NCBI GenBank assembly: GCA_003709165.1
Contig: RDRZ01000003.1
Coordinates: 1-64,000, forward strand
Source of the DNA: Flavobacteriaceae bacterium PRS1
Lineage (GTDB): Bacteria; Bacteroidota; Bacteroidia; Flavobacteriales; Flavobacteriaceae
Reading direction: 5' to 3'
DNA: 64,000 bases
Made by a program: the position numbers and the translations under genes
Shown: positions 42,985-53,486 of the stretch, piece after piece
Layout of the letters: every line of letters starts with the position of its first letter
Numbering within the stretch: the first letter of the stretch is position 1
The notes under the pieces: model-generated
The model's database searches: none
What the model saw: only the letters and a program-made list of their open reading frames with translations
Told to the model about the DNA's origin: nothing

Positions 42985-43224
42985 ATGAAAAAAGTACTCA
43001 TTGCTCCATTCATTTTTCTCGTTAAAGTATATCAAACTTTAATTTCTCCGCTTACACCTTTAACATGCAGATACCAACCAACCTGCTCTCATTATACTAT
43101 AGCTGCTTTACAAAAACATGGTTTATTTCGTGGAGGACAATTAGCGATAAAACGGATTTTTAGTTGTCATCCCTGGGGGAAATCTGGCTATGATCCAGTT
43201 CCAAAAAAGGAAGAAAATAAATAA
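42985..43224 (+). CDS. yidD: Membrane protein insertion efficiency factor YidD
   Basis: The 79-residue protein shows the family core: [25 protein letters not shown] (three conserved Cys) and a C-terminal [13 protein letters not shown]. It is a small membrane-associated protein thought to aid YidC-dependent insertion. It sits between cysS and lgt. Confidence 0.93.
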   Translation: MKKVLIAPFIFLVKVYQTLISPLTPLTCRYQPTCSHYTIAALQKHGLFRGGQLAIKRIFSCHPWGKSGYDPVPKKEENK

Positions 43225-43293
43225 AATATCAATAGCACTCTTATCATTTATTTCGTTTCAATTCTATATATTTACAGTACAAAAATTAAATCT

Positions 43294-44127
43294 ATGCACG
43301 CTTTACAAATCGTTTGGGATCCAGCTTCTGATGGGATTAATATCGTTGGAAATTTTACAATTCACTATTACAGTTTGATGTGGATGGCAGCCTTTATATC
43401 TGGTTGGCTTATTATGAAGAAAATTTATAAAAGTGAAAATCAATCTGATGAAAAGTTAGATTCCCTTTTCATATATACTGTTATAGGAATTATGCTAGGT
43501 GCTAGATTGGGTCATGTTATTTTTTATCAACCAGAACTTATTAAAGATGACTTTTTCAGCATATTTCTACCATTTAAATTTAAAGGTGGATTTGCATTTA
43601 CAGGATTTAGAGGTTTAGCTAGTCATGGTGCAGCCATTGGGATGATTATTTCAATGTATTTCTACAATAAAAAAATATTAAATAAGTCCATTCTTTGGAT
43701 TCTTGACATAATAGTGATTCCTGTTGCCTTAGGTGCAATATGCGTTAGAATTGGTAACTTTTTCAACTCAGAAATGATAGGTAAAGAAGCTGGAGAATCT
43801 TTGCCTTGGTCAGTAATTTTTAAAGATTACGATAATGTAGCGAGACATCCTGGACAGTTATACGAAGCTTTTGGTTACGTATTTGTATTCTTAATTCTTT
43901 GGTTTTTGTATTGGAAAACGAAGAAAAGTGAGCAAACAGGATATTTGTTTGGTTTGTTTTTAGTCCTGTTAATGACTGTACGATTGTTTGTTGAAAATTT
44001 TAAAATAGCACAAATAGATGCTCGTGAAGATTGGATCTTTAATCTAAATACAGGACAAGTGTTAAGTATTCCATTTATATTAATTGGATTGTATTTTATG
44101 TTTGTTTACAAACCCAAATCGGCTTAA
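43294..44127 (+). CDS. lgt: Prolipoprotein diacylglyceryl transferase
   Basis: This 277-residue integral membrane enzyme transfers diacylglycerol to the Cys of lipoprotein precursors. Seven hydrophobic helices are visible. Signatures are GARLGHVIFYQ, GLASHGAAIG (the essential His region), RIGNFFNSEMIGK and ARHPGQLYEA. Its substrates would include the many lipoproteins in this window. Four to six bases separate it from the next lipoprotein gene. Confidence 0.95.
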   Translation: MHALQIVWDPASDGINIVGNFTIHYYSLMWMAAFISGWLIMKKIYKSENQSDEKLDSLFIYTVIGIMLGARLGHVIFYQPELIKDDFFSIFLPFKFKGGFAFTGFRGLASHGAAIGMIISMYFYNKKILNKSILWILDIIVIPVALGAICVRIGNFFNSEMIGKEAGESLPWSVIFKDYDNVARHPGQLYEAFGYVFVFLILWFLYWKTKKSEQTGYLFGLFLVLLMTVRLFVENFKIAQIDAREDWIFNLNTGQVLSIPFILIGLYFMFVYKPKSA

Positions 44128-44133
44128 TACAAA

Positions 44134-44634
44134 ATGAAAAAACGTTTTGTTTTCACATTAATTATAAGTTCTATTTTGTTTAATATTACATCTTGCAACG
44201 AAAAGCAAAAGACAGTTAAACCTATAACAATTAAGTTTAAAAAAGAAGGCAAACTCTCTATATTTGAATCTGCTTCAGATACAATAATTACACAATTTGA
44301 TATAGAAATTGCAGAAAGCGATTACGAAATACAAACAGGTTTAATGCATCGTCAATCTATGCAAATTGATAGAGGGATGTTATTTATTTTTCCAGATATA
44401 AGAATGCGTTCGTTTTATATGAAAAACACCTATATTCCTTTAGATATTATTTATTTAGATAGTGATAAACATATTGTAAGTATTCAAGAAAATGCAAAGC
44501 CTTTGGATGAAACCTCTTTACCATCTCTATTCCCTGCACAATACGTTTTAGAAATCAATGCTGGCTTATCTGAAAAACTAAACCTTAAAGTTGGTGATAA
44601 TATGGAATTCACAACTGATATTTCAAAAAACTGA
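44134..44634 (+). CDS. DUF192 lipoprotein
   Basis: This 166-residue protein has a lipoprotein signal (LFNITSC). The DUF192 core is complete: TGLMHRQSMQIDRGMLFIF, then MRSFYMKNTYIPLDIIYLD and a final Y-V-L-E-I-N-A-G. The function of the family is unknown. It follows lgt by 6 bases. Its stop codon abuts the stop of the convergent MEMO-like gene with no spacer. Confidence 0.88.
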   Translation: MKKRFVFTLIISSILFNITSCNEKQKTVKPITIKFKKEGKLSIFESASDTIITQFDIEIAESDYEIQTGLMHRQSMQIDRGMLFIFPDIRMRSFYMKNTYIPLDIIYLDSDKHIVSIQENAKPLDETSLPSLFPAQYVLEINAGLSEKLNLKVGDNMEFTTDISKN

Positions 44635-45705
44635 TTATTGGTATTTTATACTAACATAAGCAACCCAATGTCGTTGAGTAGCAATAGCTGTAGTTCCCAT
44701 TCCTAAATCTTCAACAGTAATCAACTTATGATCTATACTTGATTGATACTCCAAAAAAGTTCCTGTCAACTTTTCGTTGCTTTCCAATAGATTAAGTTTA
44801 TTAGCAAATGCCAATCCAAAAGGCACAGAATATCTACCACACCAAACCCATTTATATTCTTTGTAATCTTCTTTTTGCACAGTATATTCTGTAAACCATT
44901 TTATTTTATCTCTATTTATTTCATCTACCAAACACGTATTAATAATCTCCAAATCTTGTTGTCGTGCATTTTCGGTACCCAAGCTATCAGTACCAAAAGG
45001 TGCTAAATCAGCACTCCATTGGTCATCTCCATAATGTACCGCATCATTTGAAATTACAATTGCTAAATCTTTTCCGTAGATCCAGTTTTTTTCTTTCAGA
45101 ATAGTATTTACAACAACAGCCAACTCATCGCTAATAGTATCAATTGTCTGATAATTAATATATGGAATGAGGATAGGCACAATTTCTACATTGCGATTTT
45201 TTCTATGTAAAAAAGGAATTATAGCCTCAAGAGAATGCTCTAAAACCTGAATACTATCATGTACCACGTAAGTATCTTCCGGTAATTTTTCTAGTATTTC
45301 AGCATTAATTGAAGACACTTTTAAATTCCCAAAAGGCGATTGCCAATGTGTGAAATTTCCAAATATAATCTTATCCTGAAGCTCGTAGTTTCTGGCTCTA
45401 TGTGCAACTCCAATTAATATTATGGTGTTGGCATTAATACCCTTGAGAGATTCATAATACAAACGTCCCGCATATTTATAATCATCATGTGGAGATATGG
45501 CTGCTTTCCAATTTAGATTATTTGGGCTATCTTTAATTTGTAATCGTTTGTAAATAGAATCCATTTGCCAATCGTATTGTGCAAAACCAATGGTATCGTG
45601 AACATGACGTAACTTAATTTCCTCTTTTGGCAAACTGTTTTCAGTACTTTGTTTACAGGTAAAACAAAACAATGTAACAACCACTATCATAAATAAAACT
45701 CTCAT
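44635..45705 (-). CDS. MEMO-family (AmmeMemoRadiSam system protein B) lipoprotein
   Basis: The 356-residue protein has an N-terminal lipoprotein signal (VVTLFCFTC), unlike the usual cytosolic MEMO proteins. The MEMO core is visible: SPHDDYKYAGRLYYESL (about 67-83), LIGVAHRAR, a V-L-E-H-S-L-E segment, and SNDAVHYGDD near 215. The metal-binding His residues of MEMO dioxygenase-like proteins appear to be kept. The A and radical-SAM partners are not in this window. Confidence 0.8.
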   Translation of the reverse strand: MRVLFMIVVVTLFCFTCKQSTENSLPKEEIKLRHVHDTIGFAQYDWQMDSIYKRLQIKDSPNNLNWKAAISPHDDYKYAGRLYYESLKGINANTIILIGVAHRARNYELQDKIIFGNFTHWQSPFGNLKVSSINAEILEKLPEDTYVVHDSIQVLEHSLEAIIPFLHRKNRNVEIVPILIPYINYQTIDTISDELAVVVNTILKEKNWIYGKDLAIVISNDAVHYGDDQWSADLAPFGTDSLGTENARQQDLEIINTCLVDEINRDKIKWFTEYTVQKEDYKEYKWVWCGRYSVPFGLAFANKLNLLESNEKLTGTFLEYQSSIDHKLITVEDLGMGTTAIATQRHWVAYVSIKYQ

Positions 45706-45742
45706 TGTATATTTTTTAGAAAGTTACATTTATTAAAACAAA

Positions 45743-45784
45743 AAAGCCTTTCTTCCCGATAGCTATCGGGAAGAAAGGCTTTTC
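45743..45784. terminator. Perfect 21-bp palindromic terminator of secDF
   Basis: AAAAGCCTTTCTTCCCGATAG and its exact complement form a 42-base hairpin with A and T tails, so it can act in both directions. It is downstream of secDF and upstream of the MEMO-like gene. Its centre is the cccgatagctatcggg repeat. Confidence 0.88.
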
Positions 45785-45812
45785 AATATATTTAAGAGTA
45801 AACTATTTATTT

Positions 45813-48812
45813 TTATTTCTCTTTTTTATCTAACTTTTTAATAGTATCATACATAATTGGAGTGGCTATAAATACTGAAGAATATGTACCTACAACTACA
45901 CCAACAATTAACGCAAACAACAGCCCTCTGAGCGAATCTGCTCCTAAAAAGAACATTGTTGATAACACAACTAAAGTAGTTAAGGACGTATTTAATGTTC
46001 TGCTTAAAGTACTGTTTAATGCAACATTTACATTTCTGCTAAAATCCCAACTTGTATGCTCGTTTAAGTATTCTCTAATTCTATCAAACACAACTACAGT
46101 ATCATTTAGCGAATAACCAATTACAGTTAAAATAGCTGCAATAAATGCCTGATCTATTTCCATACTAAATGGCATAAGCTTATATGTGATCGAAAAAATT
46201 CCTATTACAATAAGTACATCATGAAATACTGCAGTAACGGCGCCAAGTGAAAATTGCCATTTCTTAAATCGTAATAAAATATAAAGGAAAACTACAATTA
46301 AAGACCCTAATACTGCCCAAATTGAAGAACGCTTAATATCGTCGGCAATCGTCGGGCTTACTTTACCAGAATACATTTTTCCTATATTATTATCTGCATC
46401 TACAAATTGCTGGTATGTAATTCCGTCTGGTAAGAAAGGTATTAAAGATTCGTACAATTTATGTTGTACTTCTTCATCAACTTCGGCAGAGTTCTCATTT
46501 ACCTTATATTTTGTTGAAATTCTCAATTGATTTGCATTTCCAATAGTCTTCACTTCAACACTTCCAAAAGTTAAAATTAATGCATCCTTAACTTCTTCGG
46601 TGTTTACATCTTTAGCAAAACGAACTTGGTATGTTCTGCCTCCAACAAAATCGATGCCTTCGTCTAAACCACTTGTAAACAACGATGCCAATCCTCCTAA
46701 AATAAAAAGACCTGAAAAAACATAAGCTATTTTACGTTTTTTTAAGAAATCTATTTTAATATTTCTAAACAAGCCTTTAGTAATCGATGTAGAGAAATCT
46801 AATTTTCCTCCTCTATTTATATACCAATCAATGAGTAAACGAGAAATAAATATTGCTGTAAATAATGATGTTAAAATACCAATTAGTAAGGTTGTAGCAA
46901 ATCCTTTTATCGGACCTGTACCAAATATAAATAAGATTAAAGCTGTTAATCCTGTAGTAATATTTGCATCTAAAATTGAAGATAGTGCATTACTAAACCC
47001 ATCTTTTACCGCTTCTTTTTGCCCTTTTCCTTTTGTAAGTTCTTCTCGAATACGTTCGTAAATAAGCACATTGGCATCTACAGCAATTCCTATAGTAAGC
47101 ACAATACCTGCAATTCCGGGAAGTGTTAATACTGCTCCTAAACCTGCCAATATCCCAAATATTAATAAGATGTTTAACGTTAAGGCTATGTCTGAAAAAA
47201 TACCCGCTTTACCATAATAAAACAACATCCAGATTAATACTAATGCTAATGCGATTAAAAATGATTTCACACCACTATCAATAGCTTCTTGACCTAATGA
47301 AGGTCCAACTTCTTCTGCCTGAACAATATCTGCCGAAGCTGGTAATTTACCTGCTCTTAATACGTTTGCTAAATCTACCGCTTCGTTTAAAGTAAACGAT
47401 CCGGAAATTTCTGAATTACCTCCAGAAATAGCTCCTGTTGTTACACCTGGAGCAGAATACACAATATCATCCAAAACAATAGCAATCTGGCTGCCTTGTG
47501 TAAAAGCTCTTCCAGTCATTGTTTCCCAAATTTTAGCTCCTTTAGTATTCATTTGCATACTTACTGTTGGCTGTCCGGTAGATGAGTAAGACTGACGAGC
47601 ATCTGTAATAACTGCACCACTTAATTCAGATATGTTTTCTCGATTTCCTTTTAATGCATATAATTCTACAACCTCGATGCTACTAGTTGCATCATCTATA
47701 GTTGCAGTTTGAAATTGAGGTATTCCCCATACAAATTTCACATAACGCTGTTCTGGACTTAATAAACTTCTTACTTCTGGTTTATTTAAGTAATCGATAA
47801 CTGTTTGCTGGTCTTTAGCTTCAAAAAGTGCAATAATTGGTCCACCTTGGTAACCTTGTCCTCTTATTAAATCTAATAAAGGGTTTACAATAGCTACATC
47901 TGTAGAATCTGGGTCTGCACCTAAAAGTGCTTCGATCTGACTTTCTTCTTCTGTATCTTCAGATTCTACTTCTCCATCTGTAGTTGTACTTACTTCAATA
48001 CTACTTTTTAAAACTTCGTTTGCTTGTACAATAAATGGCAGGAACTCTTCTCCTTCGTAAGCATCCCAAAATTCTAATTGTGCTGTACTTTGTAATAATT
48101 TTTTAACACGATTTATATCTTTTGCTCCTGGTAACTCCACCAAAATACGTCCGGAATTTCCAAGACGCTGAATATTAGGTTGCGTCACTCCAAATTTATC
48201 GATACGTTTACGTAATACCTCGAAAGCAGACACTATAGATTCATCAATCTTTCGTTTTATGATAGGTTGCACCTCATTATCTGTCATGTTAAAAGTTATC
48301 TCTTCGCTTAAAGTCCTATTAGCAAAAATATCAGGAGAAGCTAATTTGGTATCTCCTTTTATAGCATCAAAAGCAACAAAGAAATCTTCTAAATAAGTAT
48401 TTTGACTGTTTTTTTGAAGTTCCTCTGCATCGTCTAATGCTTTTCTGAAAACAGGATCCTTACTGTTGTTGGATAATCCTTTTAAGATATCTTTTACAGA
48501 TATTTGAAGAATGACGTTGATACCACCTTTAAGATCAAGCCCAAGATTCATAGCTTTATTTTTAACTTCTTTATAGGTGTAACTTGCAATTCCTATATCG
48601 AACACTTTTTCGTTAGATAAAGAATCTAAATATCTGGTTATTTCTAAACCTCTTTTAACATCGTAATTTGGTTCAGTATCTGGAATCCTACTAATAGCAA
48701 TTTCCTTTGCAGTATTATCAATTTGGTTCGCTTTAAATGTAAATGATAACTGGTAAATACTTACCAAACCAAATAACAGGGCAAATAATTTTACTAATCC
48801 TTTATTTTGCAT
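45813..48812 (-). CDS. secDF: Fused protein translocase SecDF
   Basis: The 999-residue protein joins SecD and SecF, as is usual in Bacteroidota. It has an N-terminal helix, a large periplasmic domain with MNLGLDLKGGINVILQI, a six-helix SecD part with GIAGIVLTIGIAVDANVLIY and R-I-R-E-E-L, and from about residue 670 a SecF part with GLDEGIDFVGGRTYQV and TVVVFDRIREYL. It uses the proton gradient to pull secreted proteins across the inner membrane. Residues about 275-300 are acidic and probably flexible. Confidence 0.97.
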   Translation of the reverse strand: MQNKGLVKLFALLFGLVSIYQLSFTFKANQIDNTAKEIAISRIPDTEPNYDVKRGLEITRYLDSLSNEKVFDIGIASYTYKEVKNKAMNLGLDLKGGINVILQISVKDILKGLSNNSKDPVFRKALDDAEELQKNSQNTYLEDFFVAFDAIKGDTKLASPDIFANRTLSEEITFNMTDNEVQPIIKRKIDESIVSAFEVLRKRIDKFGVTQPNIQRLGNSGRILVELPGAKDINRVKKLLQSTAQLEFWDAYEGEEFLPFIVQANEVLKSSIEVSTTTDGEVESEDTEEESQIEALLGADPDSTDVAIVNPLLDLIRGQGYQGGPIIALFEAKDQQTVIDYLNKPEVRSLLSPEQRYVKFVWGIPQFQTATIDDATSSIEVVELYALKGNRENISELSGAVITDARQSYSSTGQPTVSMQMNTKGAKIWETMTGRAFTQGSQIAIVLDDIVYSAPGVTTGAISGGNSEISGSFTLNEAVDLANVLRAGKLPASADIVQAEEVGPSLGQEAIDSGVKSFLIALALVLIWMLFYYGKAGIFSDIALTLNILLIFGILAGLGAVLTLPGIAGIVLTIGIAVDANVLIYERIREELTKGKGQKEAVKDGFSNALSSILDANITTGLTALILFIFGTGPIKGFATTLLIGILTSLFTAIFISRLLIDWYINRGGKLDFSTSITKGLFRNIKIDFLKKRKIAYVFSGLFILGGLASLFTSGLDEGIDFVGGRTYQVRFAKDVNTEEVKDALILTFGSVEVKTIGNANQLRISTKYKVNENSAEVDEEVQHKLYESLIPFLPDGITYQQFVDADNNIGKMYSGKVSPTIADDIKRSSIWAVLGSLIVVFLYILLRFKKWQFSLGAVTAVFHDVLIVIGIFSITYKLMPFSMEIDQAFIAAILTVIGYSLNDTVVVFDRIREYLNEHTSWDFSRNVNVALNSTLSRTLNTSLTTLVVLSTMFFLGADSLRGLLFALIVGVVVGTYSSVFIATPIMYDTIKKLDKKEK

Positions 48813-48850
48813 TATTTACTTATTTAATCTATTCTGAATTTTAAAACGTG

Positions 48851-48881
48851 CAAATATAATGTTTCGGTTAGGAATTGACAA
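48851..48881 (-). promoter_or_regulatory. Promoter of secDF
   Basis: On the minus strand TTG (48881-48879), 20 bases, then TATATTTG (48858-48851). It lies 39 bases upstream of the ATG. Confidence 0.6.
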
Positions 48882-48902
48882 TCTTTTTTGTGATTTAAAA
48901 AG

Positions 48903-48964
48903 AAAAGACCTCACAGGTTTTTTACTACCAAAATAAATTTGGTACAAGCTCTGTGAGGTCTTTT
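48903..48964 (-). terminator. Terminator-like hairpin downstream of mdh
   Basis: AAAAGACCTCACAG and CTGTGAGGTCTTTT form a 14-bp stem with a loop of about 34 bases. The same gacctcacag sequence is used in the hairpin at 55990. Confidence 0.75.
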
Positions 48965-48988
48965 GCAAGTCATTAAAAAATGCTCAAA

Positions 48989-49915
48989 CTACAATTCTAA
49001 CAAACCGTTTGTTTTCTTAACACCTTCAGCACTTTGAATCATGTGTGCTTTTTCTGCATCATTTAATTCAATATCTACAATACGTTCAATACCATTTTTT
49101 CCTAAAATTACCGGAACACCAATACATAAATCGTTTAAGCCATACTCACCTTCCAATAAGGTTGAACACGGAAACATTTTTTGCTGCTCGCAAGCAATGG
49201 CTTGTACTAATCCGCTTACTGCTGCTCCTGGTGCATACCAAGCAGATGTGCCCAATAATTTTGTAAGTGTAGCTCCACCAACTTTAGTATCTTCTTTTAC
49301 TTGTTCTAAACGCTCTTCTGATAAAAACTCTGTTACTTTTATACTGTTTCTTGTTGCATGTCTTGTTAATGGCACCATACCTTTATCACTATGCCCACCA
49401 ATTACCATTCCGTCAACATCACTAATAGGAGCTCCTAATGCTTCTGCTAATCTATACTTAAAACGAGCTGAATCTAAAGCGCCTCCCATTCCTATAATTC
49501 TACTTTTTGGAAGGTTTGTTGTTTTATGAACTAAATAAGTCATTGTATCCATTGGATTACTCACTACAATAAGGATCGTGTTTGGAGAGTGTTCGATTAA
49601 ACTTGATGATACAGACTTAACAATTCCTGCGTTAATTCCAATTAATTCTTCGCGAGTCATTCCTGGTTTACGTGGTATGCCTGATGTAATAACACAAATA
49701 TCGCTATTTGCTGTTTTAGAATAATCATTAGTTACTCCTGTAATTTTAGTATCGAAGCCATTTAATGAAGCTGTTTGCATTAAATCCATTGCTTTCCCTT
49801 CGGCATAGCCTTCTTTAATGTCTAATAAAACGACTTCTGAAGCAAAATTTTTAATGGCTATATATTCAGCACAACTGGCACCAACCGCCCCTGCTCCTAC
49901 TACTGTTATTTTCAT
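48989..49915 (-). CDS. mdh: Malate dehydrogenase
   Basis: This 308-residue NAD-dependent enzyme of the TCA cycle has the Rossmann motif VVGAGAVGASCAEYI at the N terminus, the substrate Arg loop GIPRKPGMTREEL (about 79-91), and the catalytic His in IGGHSDKGMVPL (about 173-184). It is of the lactate-dehydrogenase-like MDH group. Its leader is the 105-nt module shared with folE. Confidence 0.95.
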   Translation of the reverse strand: MKITVVGAGAVGASCAEYIAIKNFASEVVLLDIKEGYAEGKAMDLMQTASLNGFDTKITGVTNDYSKTANSDICVITSGIPRKPGMTREELIGINAGIVKSVSSSLIEHSPNTILIVVSNPMDTMTYLVHKTTNLPKSRIIGMGGALDSARFKYRLAEALGAPISDVDGMVIGGHSDKGMVPLTRHATRNSIKVTEFLSEERLEQVKEDTKVGGATLTKLLGTSAWYAPGAAVSGLVQAIACEQQKMFPCSTLLEGEYGLNDLCIGVPVILGKNGIERIVDIELNDAEKAHMIQSAEGVKKTNGLLEL

Positions 49916-50020
49916 GTGTCTATAATTTATTGTTTTTTAACGGTCATCCCGATAATTATCGGGACTGTTCGCTATTAATCATTCCATTGAGCGAAAAACT
50001 TTTTTGCATTCTCGTTTCAT
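49916..50020 (-). repeat. 105-nt leader module of mdh, shared with folE
   Basis: Read on the minus strand it starts ATGAAACGAGAATGC, contains tcccgataattatcggga and ends with taaaaaacaataaat and acac just before the mdh ATG. It is the counterpart of 40647-40750. An in-frame ATG at its start would encode a 13-residue peptide (M-K-R-E-C-K-K). Confidence 0.85.
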
Positions 50021-50149
50021 TTGTTTGTTTTTATTGTTCATTTCCTCTTTCCATTATCAATAAAGATAAAATCGAGAGGAAACTTTTGATTTTAAATGTA
50101 GATTTTGATTTTTGAAAATGTATTTATTTTAAAATTTACACCTTAAATA

Positions 50150-50176
50150 CCTTGTAGGTTTTAAAAACCTACAAGG
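50150..50176 (-). terminator. Terminator of gyrB
   Basis: CCTTGTAGGTTTTTAAAAAC then CTACAAGG form a hairpin 10 bases after the gyrB stop (minus strand). A U-run is weak. Confidence 0.7.
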
Positions 50177-50185
50177 ATAATTTAA

Positions 50186-52252
<2,067 letters not shown>

Positions 52253-52268
52253 TCATTTTGTATTTACA

Positions 52269-52299
52269 CAAATATACGAAACAGCAACTTCAATTTCAA
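52269..52299 (-). promoter_or_regulatory. Promoter of gyrB
   Basis: On the minus strand TTG (52299-52297), 20 bases, then TATATTTG (52276-52269). The leader is about 140 bases. Within it the segment 52141-52166 holds a short direct repeat (cctctttgtcctctttgtcc). Confidence 0.5.
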
Positions 52300-52357
52300 G
52301 GGTTTTTATATGTTTAAAACATACTTATTAACTATTTGTTGATTACCTAAAAAGCTC

Positions 52358-52597
52358 TTAAAGCGTCTCTAAAGTGCTATAAATTGAATTTAACCATTTT
52401 ATTTTTTGTATAAAAAGTAACTCATTTAAAAAATGCTTTAAAACGTTAATTTCAATTGAAATAAATACATAGTAATCAACAAAAAACGTCTGATCTTGTC
52501 TGGATGTCCAACTACAAATACAATAATAACTCACAAAGAGTTGACTTTTTTTAGCAACATTAAATCCCATTATATCTATTCTTTTTGAAAATTTCAT
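52358..52597 (-). CDS. Possible small hypothetical protein
   Basis: This is a 79-residue frame starting MKFSKRIDIMG. There is no recognised family, and no clear ribosome binding site or promoter. It lies in the otherwise empty 530 bases between gyrB and the exported protein gene at 52661. It may be a chance frame; codon use is not distinctive enough to decide. Confidence 0.25.
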   Translation of the reverse strand: MKFSKRIDIMGFNVAKKSQLFVSYYCICSWTSRQDQTFFVDYYVFISIEINVLKHFLNELLFIQKIKWLNSIYSTLETL

Positions 52598-52660
52598 AAG
52601 ATGATTATTATATTATTGATTTTTACACTAACTTTAAAAAACTAATCAAAAACATATAAT

Positions 52661-53425
52661 ATGAAACAAAAAGTCTTATTATTACTTGCATTGCTATTTG
52701 TTAGTACATCATTTAGTCAAGTAGCTTTTTTACAGTATCGAAATGTCCCAGCAGAGCACGAAGATAAATTCGTTGAAAGAGAAACCAAACATTGGTCAAA
52801 AGTTGCAAAGGCAGCCATAGAAAAAGGCCAAATGACGGAATGGACTCTTTGGAGGAAAGTTGGAGTTACTAACGATGAAGCTCCTAATTATGTATTTGTT
52901 AACTCCTTTGAAAGTTTAGAACAACTCGATGCTAATATCTGGGGCACCAATATGGATGCATTAGGTGATGTAAAGCCAGAGGATGTAGAGACTAATTCAT
53001 TCACTAAAATTACCTTTAGTTATTATATTCAACTTGAAGCTGTTTTAGAAGGAGATTATAAGTATGCCATAGTTAATTATGCTAAACCTACCAATCGCGG
53101 AGATTTTATAGCAGAAAACAAAACACTATGGAAACCTTTTCATGAAACCAATATTAAAAATGGGACTGGTATGACTTCCTGGGGTATGTCATCTGTAATA
53201 TACCCTAGAGGAAATCTAGCTCGTTTCTCTGTATTTACTTGGGATGGTTTTAATAAGCTTTCTGATGCTTTGAATTATTTAAGGTATCAAGCTCCTCCTG
53301 CTGAAGGTGAGGATTCTGAACCAAATCCATTTGCTGAAATTTTATCTAAATCTAAAATGAATGAAATTCTTCCAGATGGCTTTCAGTACAGTATAATATA
53401 TGAACGTGTAATGACTGTAAATTAA
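52661..53425 (+). CDS. Exported protein of unknown function
   Basis: The 254-residue protein has a Sec signal peptide (MKQKVLLLLALLFVSTSFSQ). The mature part appears to be two related halves of about 110 residues, each with an opening beta strand (F-L-Q-Y-R-N-V; Y-A-I-V-N-Y-A-K) followed by a helix with a Trp (H-W-S-K-V-A-K; L-W-K-P-F-H). That suggests a tandem dimeric alpha-beta-barrel (ferredoxin-like) fold. Family and substrate were not recognised. A terminator follows at 53453. Confidence 0.65.
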   Translation: MKQKVLLLLALLFVSTSFSQVAFLQYRNVPAEHEDKFVERETKHWSKVAKAAIEKGQMTEWTLWRKVGVTNDEAPNYVFVNSFESLEQLDANIWGTNMDALGDVKPEDVETNSFTKITFSYYIQLEAVLEGDYKYAIVNYAKPTNRGDFIAENKTLWKPFHETNIKNGTGMTSWGMSSVIYPRGNLARFSVFTWDGFNKLSDALNYLRYQAPPAEGEDSEPNPFAEILSKSKMNEILPDGFQYSIIYERVMTVN

Positions 53426-53452
53426 TTTAAACTACATTTTTTGTAATGTTTT

Positions 53453-53478
53453 AAAAGCCTGATTTTATTTAGGCTTTT
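53453..53478 (+). terminator. Terminator between the exported protein gene and asnB
   Basis: AAAAGCCT and AGGCTTTT form an 8-bp stem with A and T tails, so it may serve both convergent genes. Confidence 0.8.
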
Positions 53479-53486
53479 TAGTCTAA

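Noticed and set aside
43190-43378. ORF between yidD and lgt
   Set aside because: It overlaps both genes in another frame and has no recognisable features.
49921-50115. Small plus-strand ORF upstream of mdh, and its counterpart on the minus strand at 40585-40797
   Set aside because: Their similarity to each other comes from the shared leader repeat read on the opposite strand; no independent sign of coding.
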